NCBI GenBank assembly: GCA_028287035.1
Contig: JAQBQL010000176.1
Coordinates: 1-64,000 of the forward strand
Source: Labilithrix sp.
Lineage (GTDB): Bacteria; Myxococcota; Polyangia; Polyangiales; Polyangiaceae
Reading direction: 5' to 3'
DNA: 64,000 nt
This document shows, piece after piece, positions 30,340-39,610 of the stretch (the stretch's first letter is position 1; every line of letters begins with the position of its first letter). Below the pieces are notes generated by a model, which did not search any database, was not told where the DNA came from, and saw only the letters and a list, made by a program, of their open reading frames with translations. The translations under genes and the position numbers were made by a program.

Positions 30340-31214
30340 CGCCTGCCCTCGATCCTCTCGCCGGCCACCGCGGCCATCTCTTCGGCATCGCCTATCGCAT
30401 GCTGGGGTCGGCCGCCGACGCCGAGGACGTGCTCCAGGAGGCGTTCGTGCGCTGGTCGGCCGAGGACCGCACGCCCGTCCGCTCCGAGCGCGCCTTCCTC
30501 GACACCGTCGTGACCCGCCTCTGCCTCGACCGCCTCAAGGAGGCCCACCGCGCACGCGTCGACTACGTGGGCACCTGGCTGCCCGAGCCGCTGCCCGGCG
30601 GAGCGAGCACCGAGGAGCACGGCGGGGAGGCGGCGCTCGCCACCGCGGAGTCGATCTCGATCGCCTTCCTGGTGCTGCTCGAGAGCCTCACGCCGCTGCA
30701 GCGCGCGGTCCACCTCCTCCACGACGTCTTCGACTATCCGCACGAGGAGATCGCGCGGATCCTCGATCGCGACGCTGCCACGTGCCGCAAGCTCCTCGAA
30801 CGCGCGCGCAAGGATCTGGCGGCGAGGCGGCCGCGCTTCGCGCCCTCACGCGAGGCGCATGCCGCGCTGCTCGCGAGGTTCGCGGCAGCCGTCACGACCG
30901 GCGACGTACAGGCGCTCGAGGAGCTGCTCGCACACGACGTGGTCTCGATCGCCGACGGCGGCGGCAAGGTCGCGGCGGCACCGAAGCCGATCGCCGGCCG
31001 CGGCGCGGTGACGAAGCTCTACGTGGGTCTCGGCACGCGGCTCCTGCCGCGCGACACCGAGGTCACGCTCGGCGAGGCGAACGGCTGGCCGGCTCTCGTG
31101 CTGCGCGCCGGCGGCGTGGTGTTCGCGGTCCTCCAGGTCGAGACCGACGGCACGACCATCTTTCGAATCCACTCCATGCTGAACCCCGACAAGCTCGCGC
31201 GATTCCGCGCGTAG
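30336..31214 (+). CDS. ECF41-group sigma factor with SnoaL-like C-terminal domain (SigJ-like)
   Basis: The 292-residue sigma factor has sigma-2 (LFGIAYRMLGSAADAEDVLQ) and sigma-4 (PLQRAVHLLHDVFDYPHEE) regions. A fused C-terminal SnoaL/NTF2-like domain (about 170-290) carries the two segments typical of ECF41: SIADGGGKV (DGGG[K/R]) and MLNPDKL (NPDKL). WLPEP in the linker also fits. In ECF41 members this fused domain replaces an anti-sigma factor and tunes activity. Coupled translation with the oxidoreductase and a matching promoter upstream support autoregulation. The stop abuts the convergent CDF gene stop. Confidence 0.93.
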   Translation: MTPALDPLAGHRGHLFGIAYRMLGSAADAEDVLQEAFVRWSAEDRTPVRSERAFLDTVVTRLCLDRLKEAHRARVDYVGTWLPEPLPGGASTEEHGGEAALATAESISIAFLVLLESLTPLQRAVHLLHDVFDYPHEEIARILDRDAATCRKLLERARKDLAARRPRFAPSREAHAALLARFAAAVTTGDVQALEELLAHDVVSIADGGGKVAAAPKPIAGRGAVTKLYVGLGTRLLPRDTEVTLGEANGWPALVLRAGGVVFAVLQVETDGTTIFRIHSMLNPDKLARFRA

Positions 31215-32177
31215 TCACACCCGCTCTTCGGGCTCGAGCACGCAGGGGTTGCCCGGCGCGGGCTCCTCGAGCTGGATGGTGGCGTGCTCGATGCCGAACG
31301 CGTCCTTCAGGCGGTCGGCGATGTCCGCCATGAAGCTCCCCTTGCACTGCTCGTAGGGAACGACGACGTGCGCGGTGAGCGCCACCTCCGTCGTGCTCAT
31401 CGCCCAGATGTGGAGGTCGTGCACGCCGCACACGCCGGGAAGGCCGTTCAGGTACGTGCGGACGCCGTCGATGTCCACGTGCTCGGGCACGCCCTGCAGC
31501 GCGAGGTGGAAGGAGCTCTTGAAGAGCGACCACGTGCCGGCAAGGATGACGACGGACAGCCCGATGCTGACCACCGGGTCGAGCCACCACCAGTGGGTGA
31601 GCATCATGACGCCGCCGGAGACGGCGACCCCGAACGCGAGCACCGCGTCCGAGGCGAGGTGCGTGAACGCGCTCTTCACGTTGAGATCGCTGTCCTTGCC
31701 CTTCAGGAACAGCAGCGCCGACGAGCCGTTCACGACGACGCCTGCGAGCGCCACCGCGATCACCGTGGCCCCCGCCACCGGGGCCGGGTCGGAGAGGCGG
31801 CGCACCGATTCCCACGCCACCCCGCCGGTCACGAAGAGGAGCACGAGCGCGTTGCCGAGCGACGCCAGGATGGTCGTGCCACGAAGGCCGTAGGTGCGCC
31901 GCGCCGAGGGCTTCTTCTTGGCGAGGAGGAGCGCCGCCCAGGAGAGGCCGAGGCCGAGCACGTCGCTCAGGTTGTGGCCGGCATCGGCGACGAGCGCCAT
32001 CGAGTGCGACCACACCCCGAAGCCCGCCTCGAGGAAGACGAACGAGAGGTTCAGCACGATCCCGAGGACGAAGGCTCGGCCCGTCCCCGGCGTCGCGTGC
32101 GCATGGCCGTGGGCATGCCCGTGCGCATGTCCGTGGCCGTGACCGTGGCCAGCGTGCCCGTGGTCGTGGCCGGTCAT
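31215..32177 (-). CDS. Cation diffusion facilitator, zinc exporter type (CzcD/ZitB-like)
   Basis: The 320-residue transporter begins with 12 histidines within residues 4-27, a cytoplasmic metal-binding tail. Six membrane spans follow, with the metal site HxxxD in TM2 (ADAGHNLSD) and in TM5 (FTHLASD). The C-terminal cytoplasmic domain shows VHDLHIWAMS. This is the zinc-type (His-Asp) CDF signature; it exchanges metal for protons. ATG 32177 gives the normal start; a GTG at 32198 is in frame. With the RND pump 5 kb away the region has two metal-export systems, but not in one operon. Confidence 0.94.
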   Translation of the reverse strand: MTGHDHGHAGHGHGHGHAHGHAHGHAHATPGTGRAFVLGIVLNLSFVFLEAGFGVWSHSMALVADAGHNLSDVLGLGLSWAALLLAKKKPSARRTYGLRGTTILASLGNALVLLFVTGGVAWESVRRLSDPAPVAGATVIAVALAGVVVNGSSALLFLKGKDSDLNVKSAFTHLASDAVLAFGVAVSGGVMMLTHWWWLDPVVSIGLSVVILAGTWSLFKSSFHLALQGVPEHVDIDGVRTYLNGLPGVCGVHDLHIWAMSTTEVALTAHVVVPYEQCKGSFMADIADRLKDAFGIEHATIQLEEPAPGNPCVLEPEERV

Positions 32178-32262
32178 TCCTGGGGCTGCCGAGAACACAT
32201 GATGAACCGTTGAAGTGATAAAGTGTCCGGCGGTCGGGCGTCAAGGCGCGGCCCGCGTTTGC

Positions 32263-33816
32263 TCAATGGCGGACGCCGATGACGCGCACCTCGTCCGGTC
32301 CGACCACCACGTGCACGTCGCACCACCGGGGCGCAGCCACCTCGTTGCGGAAAGCGCGCACGTGCAGCGCGACCGTGCCGGACGTGAGCGTCTCCGGGAC
32401 GACGAGGCCCGTGATCTCGCCGTCGGAGGCGATCCGCTCGCGCGGCGCGATCTCGCGTCCTCGCTCGTCGAGATAGGAGACCTCGTACACGCTGCCCTCG
32501 CGGGTCGCCGCTCCGGCGAGGATCGCGCGATCCCACAGCGACACCACCCGCCCCGCGGTCGCGATCGGGTCGAGCGGCGTCACGACGCCCATCGCGTGCG
32601 CGATGAGCTGCCGTCGCCTCGTCTCGAGCGCCGAGGCCAGGTAGCGCGTCGCCTCGACCGGGAGATGCGCCACCGCGAGCGCCTCGGCGATCGCGCGCTC
32701 GCCCACGTCGACGAGGCGCTTGCCGGCCCAGTACTCGTCGGGCGCAGTCATGCGAACGAACGGCGAGTACGGGGGAGACACGTCGAACTGTCCGGGGACG
32801 AGCTCGCTCGGCAGGTACCCGACCGACGGGAACGGCCCGAGCCGCACCGGCTTCGGTTGGGGCGGCGCGAGGCCGAAGGTGATGAAGCGCGACCACTCGC
32901 TCCCGGCCTCCTCGTCGACGACGTAGTGCACCTGGAGATCGGAGGTGCCGAACGCACGGCTCGTCCCGACGAGGTAGTGCACGAGATGGCCGTCGCGCGG
33001 TTTGCCGACGTAGACGTCGCGCGTCGCCTCGACGTCGAACGCCGTCCACCCGATCCAGTGCGCGAAGATCTTGAGCGCGCGCAGCGTGCGACGGTTGTGG
33101 TGGTCCACGCGATCGTTCGCGTCGTCGGGCCGGCGCGTGAAATCCGGCGAGAAGCCGACGTCGACGCCGTTCGGCCAGAGGGTGGCGCTCACGCGTCGCA
33201 TGCCCGACGCGAGGCGCGTCTTCCGCGCCAGCCACTTCGCGAGACGCTTGCCTGCTCCGGGCCTGGGCTCGGCCGCGAGCAGCGTGTCGGGGACGCCGAC
33301 CACGAACGCGGGCGGCGTGCGGAAGCCGAGCGTCCGCAGCATCGCGGCGCCCATCACCTCGGCCGCGGTGAGCATGCCGGGGTGCTCCTCGGGATCGACG
33401 AGCAGCTCGTAGCGGAGCCCGCGCGCGTCGCGCACGACGAGCGCGTCGCCGTCGGTCATGGGTGTCTCGTCGAGGGCCACGAGCGGAAACGCCGGCCCGC
33501 GGCCCTCGATCGGACCGGCGACGTGCTTCGCCTGATCCGGGTCGTACCAGGTGGACGTCGGGACCTCGTCGATCGCGTTGACGTCGCCTGCGGTACCGAA
33601 CTCGAGCGGCCTGACGAAGTCGAACAGCGGTCGTCGCAGGTAGACGTCGGAGAGGTACACGCGCTCGTCGTACTCCTCGCGGCTCGGCACGTTGATCGGG
33701 TACTCGTCGTGCACGCGCGTGACCACGGGGCGGTCGGCGAACCGCGCCGGCTCGTAACGCCCGCAGGCGGCCAGGGCGATCGCGGGAACGAGGGCGAGCA
33801 GGGCGCGCGTTCTCAT
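32263..33816 (-). CDS. Lipoprotein of unknown function, coupled to an outer-membrane barrel gene
   Basis: The 517-residue product has a clear signal and lipobox (LAAC, Cys19). The mature part has no family I recognise. It contains LYPNG-like and His-rich segments (NDRVDHHNRRTLRALKIFAH, DVYVGKPRDGHLVHYLVGT) that recall proteins with kinase-like CotH folds, but this is only a suggestion. It ends with a beta-sandwich-like stretch. The start overlaps the stop of the upstream barrel gene (ATGA), so the two are translated together and probably work at the same outer-membrane site. Confidence 0.75.
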   Translation of the reverse strand: MRTRALLALVPAIALAACGRYEPARFADRPVVTRVHDEYPINVPSREEYDERVYLSDVYLRRPLFDFVRPLEFGTAGDVNAIDEVPTSTWYDPDQAKHVAGPIEGRGPAFPLVALDETPMTDGDALVVRDARGLRYELLVDPEEHPGMLTAAEVMGAAMLRTLGFRTPPAFVVGVPDTLLAAEPRPGAGKRLAKWLARKTRLASGMRRVSATLWPNGVDVGFSPDFTRRPDDANDRVDHHNRRTLRALKIFAHWIGWTAFDVEATRDVYVGKPRDGHLVHYLVGTSRAFGTSDLQVHYVVDEEAGSEWSRFITFGLAPPQPKPVRLGPFPSVGYLPSELVPGQFDVSPPYSPFVRMTAPDEYWAGKRLVDVGERAIAEALAVAHLPVEATRYLASALETRRRQLIAHAMGVVTPLDPIATAGRVVSLWDRAILAGAATREGSVYEVSYLDERGREIAPRERIASDGEITGLVVPETLTSGTVALHVRAFRNEVAAPRWCDVHVVVGPDEVRVIGVRH

Positions 33817-35156
33817 CGGTGCTGCCGGTCTCCGAAGCCAGGATCGGCGAGGCCGAACACGAAGAACAGCTCGACGGCGTCCGGTGAGAACGCGACGCCC
33901 GCCCTCCCGAGCAAGGTCTGGCTGCTGTGCAGATCGACCGCGAACCCCGTCGCCCACGCGAGATGGGCCGGCGAGAGCTTCGGCAGCGTGGGCGCGACGG
34001 TGGTGGCGTCGACGAAGACGCGCGCCGCGACGTACGAACGGAGCTGCCAGCGGTAGTCGACCGACACGAGCGCGGCCACACGGTCGGCGCGACCATCCTG
34101 GCCGCGGAAGCCCGTGGCATACGCGTACTCGCGGAACGGCAGGCCCTTCATGCCGAGCGGCGAGACGATGTCGAGCTGGAGACGCGGGCTCAGGATCGAG
34201 GTCTTGCGGACGACCGGGATGAACCACGCCACGCGGCCGCCGCTGTGGACGGCGGAGGCGTAGGTGCCGTGCACGTCGTTCGATCCGCCCGCGTAGCCCT
34301 CCACGAGGAGGCCTGCGGCCGGGGGCCCGCGCACCGCGCGCGTATCGCGCCGGATCGTGACCTCGGTGTAGATGCGCTCGCTCCGGGCGTACGCGCCGGG
34401 GACGGTGTTCGCGTAGAAGGTCGAGCCGATGGTCTGGCCGCCCGCCGGCGAGTCCTCGATGTCCCGCCGCTGGAAGCTCGACGAGAGGATGCCCTCCCAG
34501 TCCTCCGCGAAGCGCGTGCCCACGGCAGCGATGATGCGCTCGCGTTCCTCGAGGAAGTTGCCGTAGCCGCCGACGCGGCTCGGGAGATAGTCGTTGCGGC
34601 CGTCGCGCGTGGGGATGGTGCCGACGCCGCCGTACGCGCCGAGGTGCCGCTCGTGGAACCCCTCGAGCACGAGCTGGGTGCGGCCGCGGTCACCCATGGC
34701 CTGGAGGAGACGCGCTTCGACCACGTACTGGTCCCTCCCCACGAAGTCGCCGCGGAGCATGCTCGCGAAGCCGGCCCGCTGCGTCGCGATGCGCGCTCCG
34801 AGGTCGGGCCGGTAGCCCGAGGCGAGCGACAGGGTCGGTACCACGCGCACCGCGCCGTCCTCGCTCGCGAGGAGCTGCCGTGATCGCGGGACGACCTGCT
34901 GGTTCTCGAAGAACGATGCCGTCGCCGTCGACGCGAGCACCGCGGCACGCACGAGCGTTCGCGGCACGAAGAGGAGCGCGTCGAGCGCGGTGCGCGCCGT
35001 GTCACCGGGCGGGGACGCGGGGGTGATGACACCGCCGACCTCGTCGGTGGGATCGCTGGCGCGAGCCGCGGACGTTCCTCCGAGCAGCGCGACGAGCACG
35101 GCCATGCCCGCGGCGCGCGCGCGAACACCAGGGGATCTCCGCGGGGACGAGGACAA
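33813..35156 (-). CDS. Predicted outer-membrane beta-barrel protein
   Basis: The 447-residue product has an n-region with RR, a hydrophobic stretch and the cleavage site ARASDP. Alternating hydrophobic strands with aromatic ends follow (e.g. YVVEARLLQAM, WEGILSSSFQRR, VAALVSVDYRWQL), and it finishes LFFVFGLADPGFG; together these suggest a surface-antigen/BamA-type or similar barrel. TTG 35156 is chosen as start because AGGAG lies seven bases before it; GTG 35177 and ATG 35105 are also in frame. It shares ATGA with the downstream lipoprotein gene. Confidence 0.68.
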   Translation of the reverse strand: MSSSPRRSPGVRARAAGMAVLVALLGGTSAARASDPTDEVGGVITPASPPGDTARTALDALLFVPRTLVRAAVLASTATASFFENQQVVPRSRQLLASEDGAVRVVPTLSLASGYRPDLGARIATQRAGFASMLRGDFVGRDQYVVEARLLQAMGDRGRTQLVLEGFHERHLGAYGGVGTIPTRDGRNDYLPSRVGGYGNFLEERERIIAAVGTRFAEDWEGILSSSFQRRDIEDSPAGGQTIGSTFYANTVPGAYARSERIYTEVTIRRDTRAVRGPPAAGLLVEGYAGGSNDVHGTYASAVHSGGRVAWFIPVVRKTSILSPRLQLDIVSPLGMKGLPFREYAYATGFRGQDGRADRVAALVSVDYRWQLRSYVAARVFVDATTVAPTLPKLSPAHLAWATGFAVDLHSSQTLLGRAGVAFSPDAVELFFVFGLADPGFGDRQHR

Positions 35157-35362
35157 GGCGGAGCTCCTCGCTACCACAGACGCGCGCTGCGACCTCGGTG
35201 CCTGCTAGGGTGTGGCAAACGTGTTGCAGGCCGGCCATGAAGCCACGACGAGCACGGCGGCGCCGGCTCGCGCGCGGATCGAGCAGAGCTCCGGAACGGC
35301 GGGCGCGTCGGCGCGCGGGTCTCGGTCGTCGGGCGATTCCGACGGTTCGTCCGTTGCTGGCA

Positions 35363-35391
35363 GGAGCCTTGCTCAGCGCGGAGCAGGCTCC
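35363..35391 (+). promoter_or_regulatory. Strong hairpin just before the gene at 35400
   Basis: GGAGCC-t-TGCTC pairs with GAGCA-GGCTCC around an AGCGCG loop (11 bp with one bulged T), ending 8 bases before the ATG. It could be a 5' UTR control element or a terminator of upstream transcription. No T tract. The rest of the 243-bp gap (35157-35399) shows nothing else I can name. Confidence 0.5.
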
Positions 35392-35399
35392 ACTCCGCG

Positions 35400-35747
35400 A
35401 TGTCAGCACTCGAGACACGCCGCTGGGCGGCTGCGACATTCGTACTCGTCGCCGCCTTCGCCTCGACCGTTCTCGCGCCTCCCCGCGACGCGTGCGGAGC
35501 GGAGGCCGTCGCGTGCCCACCGGGCGCCGTCGCCGGTGTCGTCGGCGGGCCGGCTTCCGTGAGCGTCGCGCTCCGGACCCGGGCCGAGCATCTCGTCGCG
35601 CGAGGCGAGATCGGCGAGGCGCGCGAGCTGGCGGCGCTCGCCGTTCGCCAGTCTCCCGGGGACCCGGCGGCTCGCGCGTTCCTCGCTTCGCTGCGCGAGG
35701 ACGACACCGCGGGCGCACGCGTGACCGAGGGCACGAGCCACCGCTGA
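35400..35747 (+). CDS. Small exported protein with a TPR-like helix pair
   Basis: The 115-residue product has a signal peptide (AAATFVLVAAFASTVLAP) and a Cys pair (DACGAEAVAC) in a short linker. A TPR-like helical repeat follows (RTRAEHLVARGEIGEARELA, VRQSPGDPAARAFLASL). It shares one base with the next start (TGATG), so it is coupled to the LTA-synthase-like gene and may be a partner of it. No known family. Confidence 0.65.
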   Translation: MSALETRRWAAATFVLVAAFASTVLAPPRDACGAEAVACPPGAVAGVVGGPASVSVALRTRAEHLVARGEIGEARELAALAVRQSPGDPAARAFLASLREDDTAGARVTEGTSHR

Positions 35748-37618
35748 TGAGAGAGCGGCTCGTTCGGCTCGCGAGGCACGTCCCTGCCGGCATCTGGCTC
35801 GGAGTGCTCACCCAGACGGCGTTTCTCGTCACCTTCGCCGCGACCGACGCGTATGACGCGGCTCGCACCGGGGAGGCGTTCCGGCTGGTCGCCACGTTCG
35901 TGAGCGTCGTTGCCCTCTTCGGGTTCCTCCACGTGGCCTTCGCCACGCGCGCCCGGGTGCCGCTGTTCCTCGCGTTCTTCTTCCTCGTCCTCGTCAATTT
36001 CGCGAAGCTCGAGACCACCGGAACGTTCGACTACGCGTTCGTCCACGAGAACATCTCCGAGCTCGGCAATCCGCTCGGGCGGCGCATCGTCACCGCGCAC
36101 ATCGCGGTGCTCGACGTCGTGCTCGCGCTGGTCCTGCCGCTCGTCCTCGGGGGGTATGTGATCCGGCGCATGCCGCTCGTCGCGCTCTCGTGGCGATCGC
36201 GCGTGCTCGCGTCTGCGCTGTGCGCGGCCTTCGTGGTGGTGTTCCCGCTGGTACGCCAGAGCACGCACGAGCCGCTGTCCACGTTCGTTCGTCAGGCGTA
36301 CCGGTTCCACGACGACGCCCACCGCTACGAGCTCACCGGCGAGGCGCCCTTGCCGTTCGTGCACCGGAGCATCCCGAGCGAGCGAGCGCGCGCGATCGCG
36401 GGGAGCGCGGCCCCGCGGCCGCCGGTGATCGTGCTCTTCCTCGAGTCGTGGAGCGACATCTACACGGATCGGACCGGCGTCGACGGGCAACCGTTCACGC
36501 CGGTCTACGACCGCGAGCGGCGCGACGCGCTCTCGTTCCAGCACTTCTACGGCAGCTCGATCCAGTCGAGCCGCGGGCGCTTCGCGACGATGTGCTCGCT
36601 CATCCCGCTCTACCGGGGCAAGGAGTTCAAGGACCTCGCCGGGGCGCCGCTCCACTGCCTGCCGCACGTCATGCGCGAGACGGGCTACACGACCTTCATC
36701 TACTCGGCCAGCGACGAGCCCGAGTTCGAGGACTCGACGGCCTTCTTCGGGCACCTCGGCTTCGGCGAGGTGGTCTTCGAGGATCGCGCGCGGCGCGGCA
36801 AGGACCCCAACGTCTGGGGCGTCGGCCTGCAGGACGACGCGTATTACCGGAAGCTCTTCGCGATGGTCGACGCGAAGATGGCCGCCGATCCGGCGGCGCC
36901 CGTCTTCGCCGTCGGGATCAACGGCTCGCATCACTATCCGTTCCACGACAACCCGGCGCAGATGCCGTCGGCGTCCGGCACGACGAAGCGCGCCCGCGAT
37001 TTCCTGGGGTCCCTGCACGCGGCCGACGCCTGGCTGTCGGTGTTCTTCGAGGAGCTGGGCAAGCGGCCCCAGCTGAAGGATGCTCTCGTGGTGCTCGTCG
37101 GTGACCACAGCTTCCCGGCGGACGAGCACGGCATCCACTTCAACGGGCTCGGCGCCCGCGAGGAGTCCTTCCGGACCGCGTTCGCGCTCCGCTGGAAGGG
37201 CCACGTCGAGCCTCGCCTCGTGGGGGACCGGACGGCTTCGCAGATCGACGTCGCGCCCACCATCATCGACCTCCTGCAGCTCGACGTCGCGACGCCTTTC
37301 GTGGGCCGATCTCTCGTCGCCGACGACGGCCCCGGGCCGCCGGCGCCGATGGTTCAGCCCTACGACGGGATCCGGCTCGCCGCGGTCCTCTACCCGTTCA
37401 AGCTGGAGGTGCACGAGGCGGCAGAGCGCGAGCACCTCTACGATCTGTCGACCGACCCCGACGAGCGCATCGATCGCCTCGGCGACGTCGCGCTGGCGCC
37501 GACCGCGGCCCTGCTGCGGCAGACCATCGACCGCATCCGGAGGAGCCAGGCAATCCTGCGCGCGCATCGCATCTGGCCCGAGGACGGGCGCCTCCCGCCC
37601 GGCGTCACCGCGCCGTGA
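35747..37618 (+). CDS. LTA-synthase-like membrane sulfatase/phosphoglycerol transferase
   Basis: The 623-residue protein has four to five N-terminal membrane spans (1-170) and a large extracytoplasmic alkaline-phosphatase-superfamily domain. Metal and active-site segments are VIVLFLESWSDI, SSIQSSRGRFATMCSLIP (candidate nucleophile Thr/Ser), NGSHHYPF and VVLVGDHSFPADEHG. This is the LtaS/OpgB layout, which moves phosphoglycerol or phosphoethanolamine-type groups onto glycans or lipids. A Gram-negative cell makes no lipoteichoic acid, so modification of an envelope glycan or lipid A is more likely. Its stop overlaps the FUSC gene start (GTGA). Confidence 0.88.
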   Translation: MRERLVRLARHVPAGIWLGVLTQTAFLVTFAATDAYDAARTGEAFRLVATFVSVVALFGFLHVAFATRARVPLFLAFFFLVLVNFAKLETTGTFDYAFVHENISELGNPLGRRIVTAHIAVLDVVLALVLPLVLGGYVIRRMPLVALSWRSRVLASALCAAFVVVFPLVRQSTHEPLSTFVRQAYRFHDDAHRYELTGEAPLPFVHRSIPSERARAIAGSAAPRPPVIVLFLESWSDIYTDRTGVDGQPFTPVYDRERRDALSFQHFYGSSIQSSRGRFATMCSLIPLYRGKEFKDLAGAPLHCLPHVMRETGYTTFIYSASDEPEFEDSTAFFGHLGFGEVVFEDRARRGKDPNVWGVGLQDDAYYRKLFAMVDAKMAADPAAPVFAVGINGSHHYPFHDNPAQMPSASGTTKRARDFLGSLHAADAWLSVFFEELGKRPQLKDALVVLVGDHSFPADEHGIHFNGLGAREESFRTAFALRWKGHVEPRLVGDRTASQIDVAPTIIDLLQLDVATPFVGRSLVADDGPGPPAPMVQPYDGIRLAAVLYPFKLEVHEAAEREHLYDLSTDPDERIDRLGDVALAPTAALLRQTIDRIRRSQAILRAHRIWPEDGRLPPGVTAP

Positions 37619-39573
37619 TCCACTCCTCGGCGCCGGCCGTGACGAAGGACGGGCGCGCCAGGGACGCGCGGCTCGAGGCGCTCCTGCCCTCCCTCGCGAA
37701 CGGCGTGCGGGCCGCGGTCGCGACGCTCGTGCCCTTCTTCCTCGCCGCTGCGCTCGGGCGCGCCGAGCTCGCGTGGATGGCGCTGGGCGGGTGGCTCGGG
37801 ACCCTCGCCGATCCCGGGGGCTTGCGGACGACGCGCGCCAAGGCGCTCGGCGCGTTCGTCCTTCTCGGCGTGCTGCTCGTGCCCCTCGCCGAGCGATGCG
37901 CGGGGTCGGTGGTGCTGGCGACCGCCGCCGTGGTGCTCGTCGCGTTCGTCGCGACGCTGGCGCGCGCGCTCGGATCGGCAGCGGCGACGGTCGGCACGCT
38001 GGTGACCGTCACCGTCGCGGTGGCGGCGGCAAGGGTCGGGGCGACGAGCGGCGCGCTCGACGCCACCTTCTTCGCGGCGGGCGCGCTGTGGGCGACGGTG
38101 CTGTCGTCACTGGTGTGGCCCGTCGGTCTGCATCGACCGGTGCGGATGGCCGTGAGCACGGTCTTCGAGGAGCTGGCGGCTTACGCGCGTGCCATCGATG
38201 CCGTCGCGCTCGCGGAGCCGCCGGGCGAGGCGTGGTCGCGCATGACCCGCGTTCATCACCGGGTGATCCGTGAGGCGCTCGAGTCGGCATTCGCGATCGC
38301 GCTCGCGGTGCGGGCGCGGCGGCCCGGTGAGTCGGCCGTCGGCGGAGACCTGCGGGAGCTCGTCGGGCTGGCGGAGCAGCAGTTTCCGCAGCTCATCGCG
38401 CTGGCCGAGGAGCTCGAGGCAACGCCCATCGCCGAGCGATCCGAGCACGTGCGGCGGCGGCTCCGCGAGCTCGCTGCGACGTACGATGCGGTGCGTGCTC
38501 GGCTGCGGGCGCGGAAGCCCGAGGTCCTTGCGGCGCCCCCGGCGGCGGAGCGGCAGCCCGGCGACGATCGCGGCGCCGGGGTCCTCTCGCTCGGGCTGCG
38601 CAAGGGGGGCGCGCAGGCGCTCGCGCTGGCGAGCACGCTGGGGAGCGGCGGCGCCATCCGCGAGGCGGAGCCCGAGGGCGCCGCGCTGCGCCGGGCCTTT
38701 GCGGACGACCTGCGGGAGCTGCGCGATGCGCTCTCCATCGAGTCGGTCTTCTTCCGTCACGCGGTTCGCGTGGCGGTCGCGGTCGGCGTCGCGTCGGTGG
38801 TCGGGCACCTCGTCTCGACGCGGCCGCACTGGATCACGGTGACCGCTCTGGCCGTGCTGCAGCCGTATCCTGGTCCCACGTCGACGCGCGCCGCCGAGCG
38901 CGTGGTGGGTACCGTGCTCGGCAGCGCGGTCGCGGCCGCGATCACGATGACCGTGCATTCGCCGCTCGTGCTGGCCGCCATCATGTTCCCGCTGTCGGTC
39001 GCGGCGGTGGCGACCAAGCCGCGGAGCTATCGCCTCTTCACGTTCTTTCTGACGCCCGTGTTCGTGCTCATCGCCGAGTCGCATCCCGGCGACTGGTGGA
39101 CGGCGGCGGCGCGCGCGGGTGACTCCGTGATCGGCGGCGCCATCGCGCTCGCCGCGGCGCTCGTGGTGCTTCCCGCGTGGGAGAAGGGCCGGCTGCCCGA
39201 GGCGCTCGCGAAGATGGTGGCGGCGGTCGACGTGTACCGCGTGATGGTGCTGGGCGGCCTCGAGCGCCCCGACGACGACACCACGCGGAAGCTCGCGGGC
39301 GCGCGGCGCGCAGCCGGTGTCGCCATCGGCGAGGCCGAAGCGTCGCTCGAGCGTTACCTGGCGGAGCCGCTCCGCAGCCCAGTGGTCGGCGAGAGCGCCA
39401 TGCAGCAGATCACGCATGCGCGGCGGCTGGCCAACGCCTGCACCGCCCTCTACACGCACGCGAGCCACGGCATCGACGACGCGGTCACCCGCGAGGTCCA
39501 CCTGCACGCCATCGAGGGGTACGCCGCGACCCTCCAGCGCGTGAGCACGCGCCCCCCCGCTCCGCGCGCCTGA
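37615..39573 (+). CDS. FUSC-family membrane protein (aromatic acid exporter-like)
   Basis: The 652-residue protein has two hydrophobic blocks of about six membrane spans each (near 25-175 and 375-510), separated and followed by helical cytoplasmic parts. This is the FUSC/YccS/AaeB layout. YPGPTSTRAAERVVGTVLGS in the second block is the characteristic FUSC segment. Members export p-hydroxybenzoate-like acids or other small molecules. It begins at a GTG overlapping the upstream stop. A strong hairpin follows 6 bases after its stop. Confidence 0.9.
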   Translation: MIHSSAPAVTKDGRARDARLEALLPSLANGVRAAVATLVPFFLAAALGRAELAWMALGGWLGTLADPGGLRTTRAKALGAFVLLGVLLVPLAERCAGSVVLATAAVVLVAFVATLARALGSAAATVGTLVTVTVAVAAARVGATSGALDATFFAAGALWATVLSSLVWPVGLHRPVRMAVSTVFEELAAYARAIDAVALAEPPGEAWSRMTRVHHRVIREALESAFAIALAVRARRPGESAVGGDLRELVGLAEQQFPQLIALAEELEATPIAERSEHVRRRLRELAATYDAVRARLRARKPEVLAAPPAAERQPGDDRGAGVLSLGLRKGGAQALALASTLGSGGAIREAEPEGAALRRAFADDLRELRDALSIESVFFRHAVRVAVAVGVASVVGHLVSTRPHWITVTALAVLQPYPGPTSTRAAERVVGTVLGSAVAAAITMTVHSPLVLAAIMFPLSVAAVATKPRSYRLFTFFLTPVFVLIAESHPGDWWTAAARAGDSVIGGAIALAAALVVLPAWEKGRLPEALAKMVAAVDVYRVMVLGGLERPDDDTTRKLAGARRAAGVAIGEAEASLERYLAEPLRSPVVGESAMQQITHARRLANACTALYTHASHGIDDAVTREVHLHAIEGYAATLQRVSTRPPAPRA

Positions 39574-39579
39574 CCCCTC

Positions 39580-39603
39580 ACCGGCGGCGAGCCTCCCGCC
39601 GGT
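39580..39603 (+). terminator. Terminator-like hairpin after the FUSC gene
   Basis: ACCGGCGG, loop CGAGCCTC, CCGCCGGT: a perfect 8-bp stem starting 6 bases after the stop codon. No T tract follows. Confidence 0.55.
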
Positions 39604-39610
39604 TGCGCCC

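Noticed and set aside
32090..32170. Alternating CAT/GTG-like sequence as a microsatellite
   Set aside because: It is the His-rich coding segment of the CDF transporter.
35198..35562. Open frames before the gene at 35400
   Set aside because: Arg/Ser-rich shadow sequence without start signals or recognisable segments.
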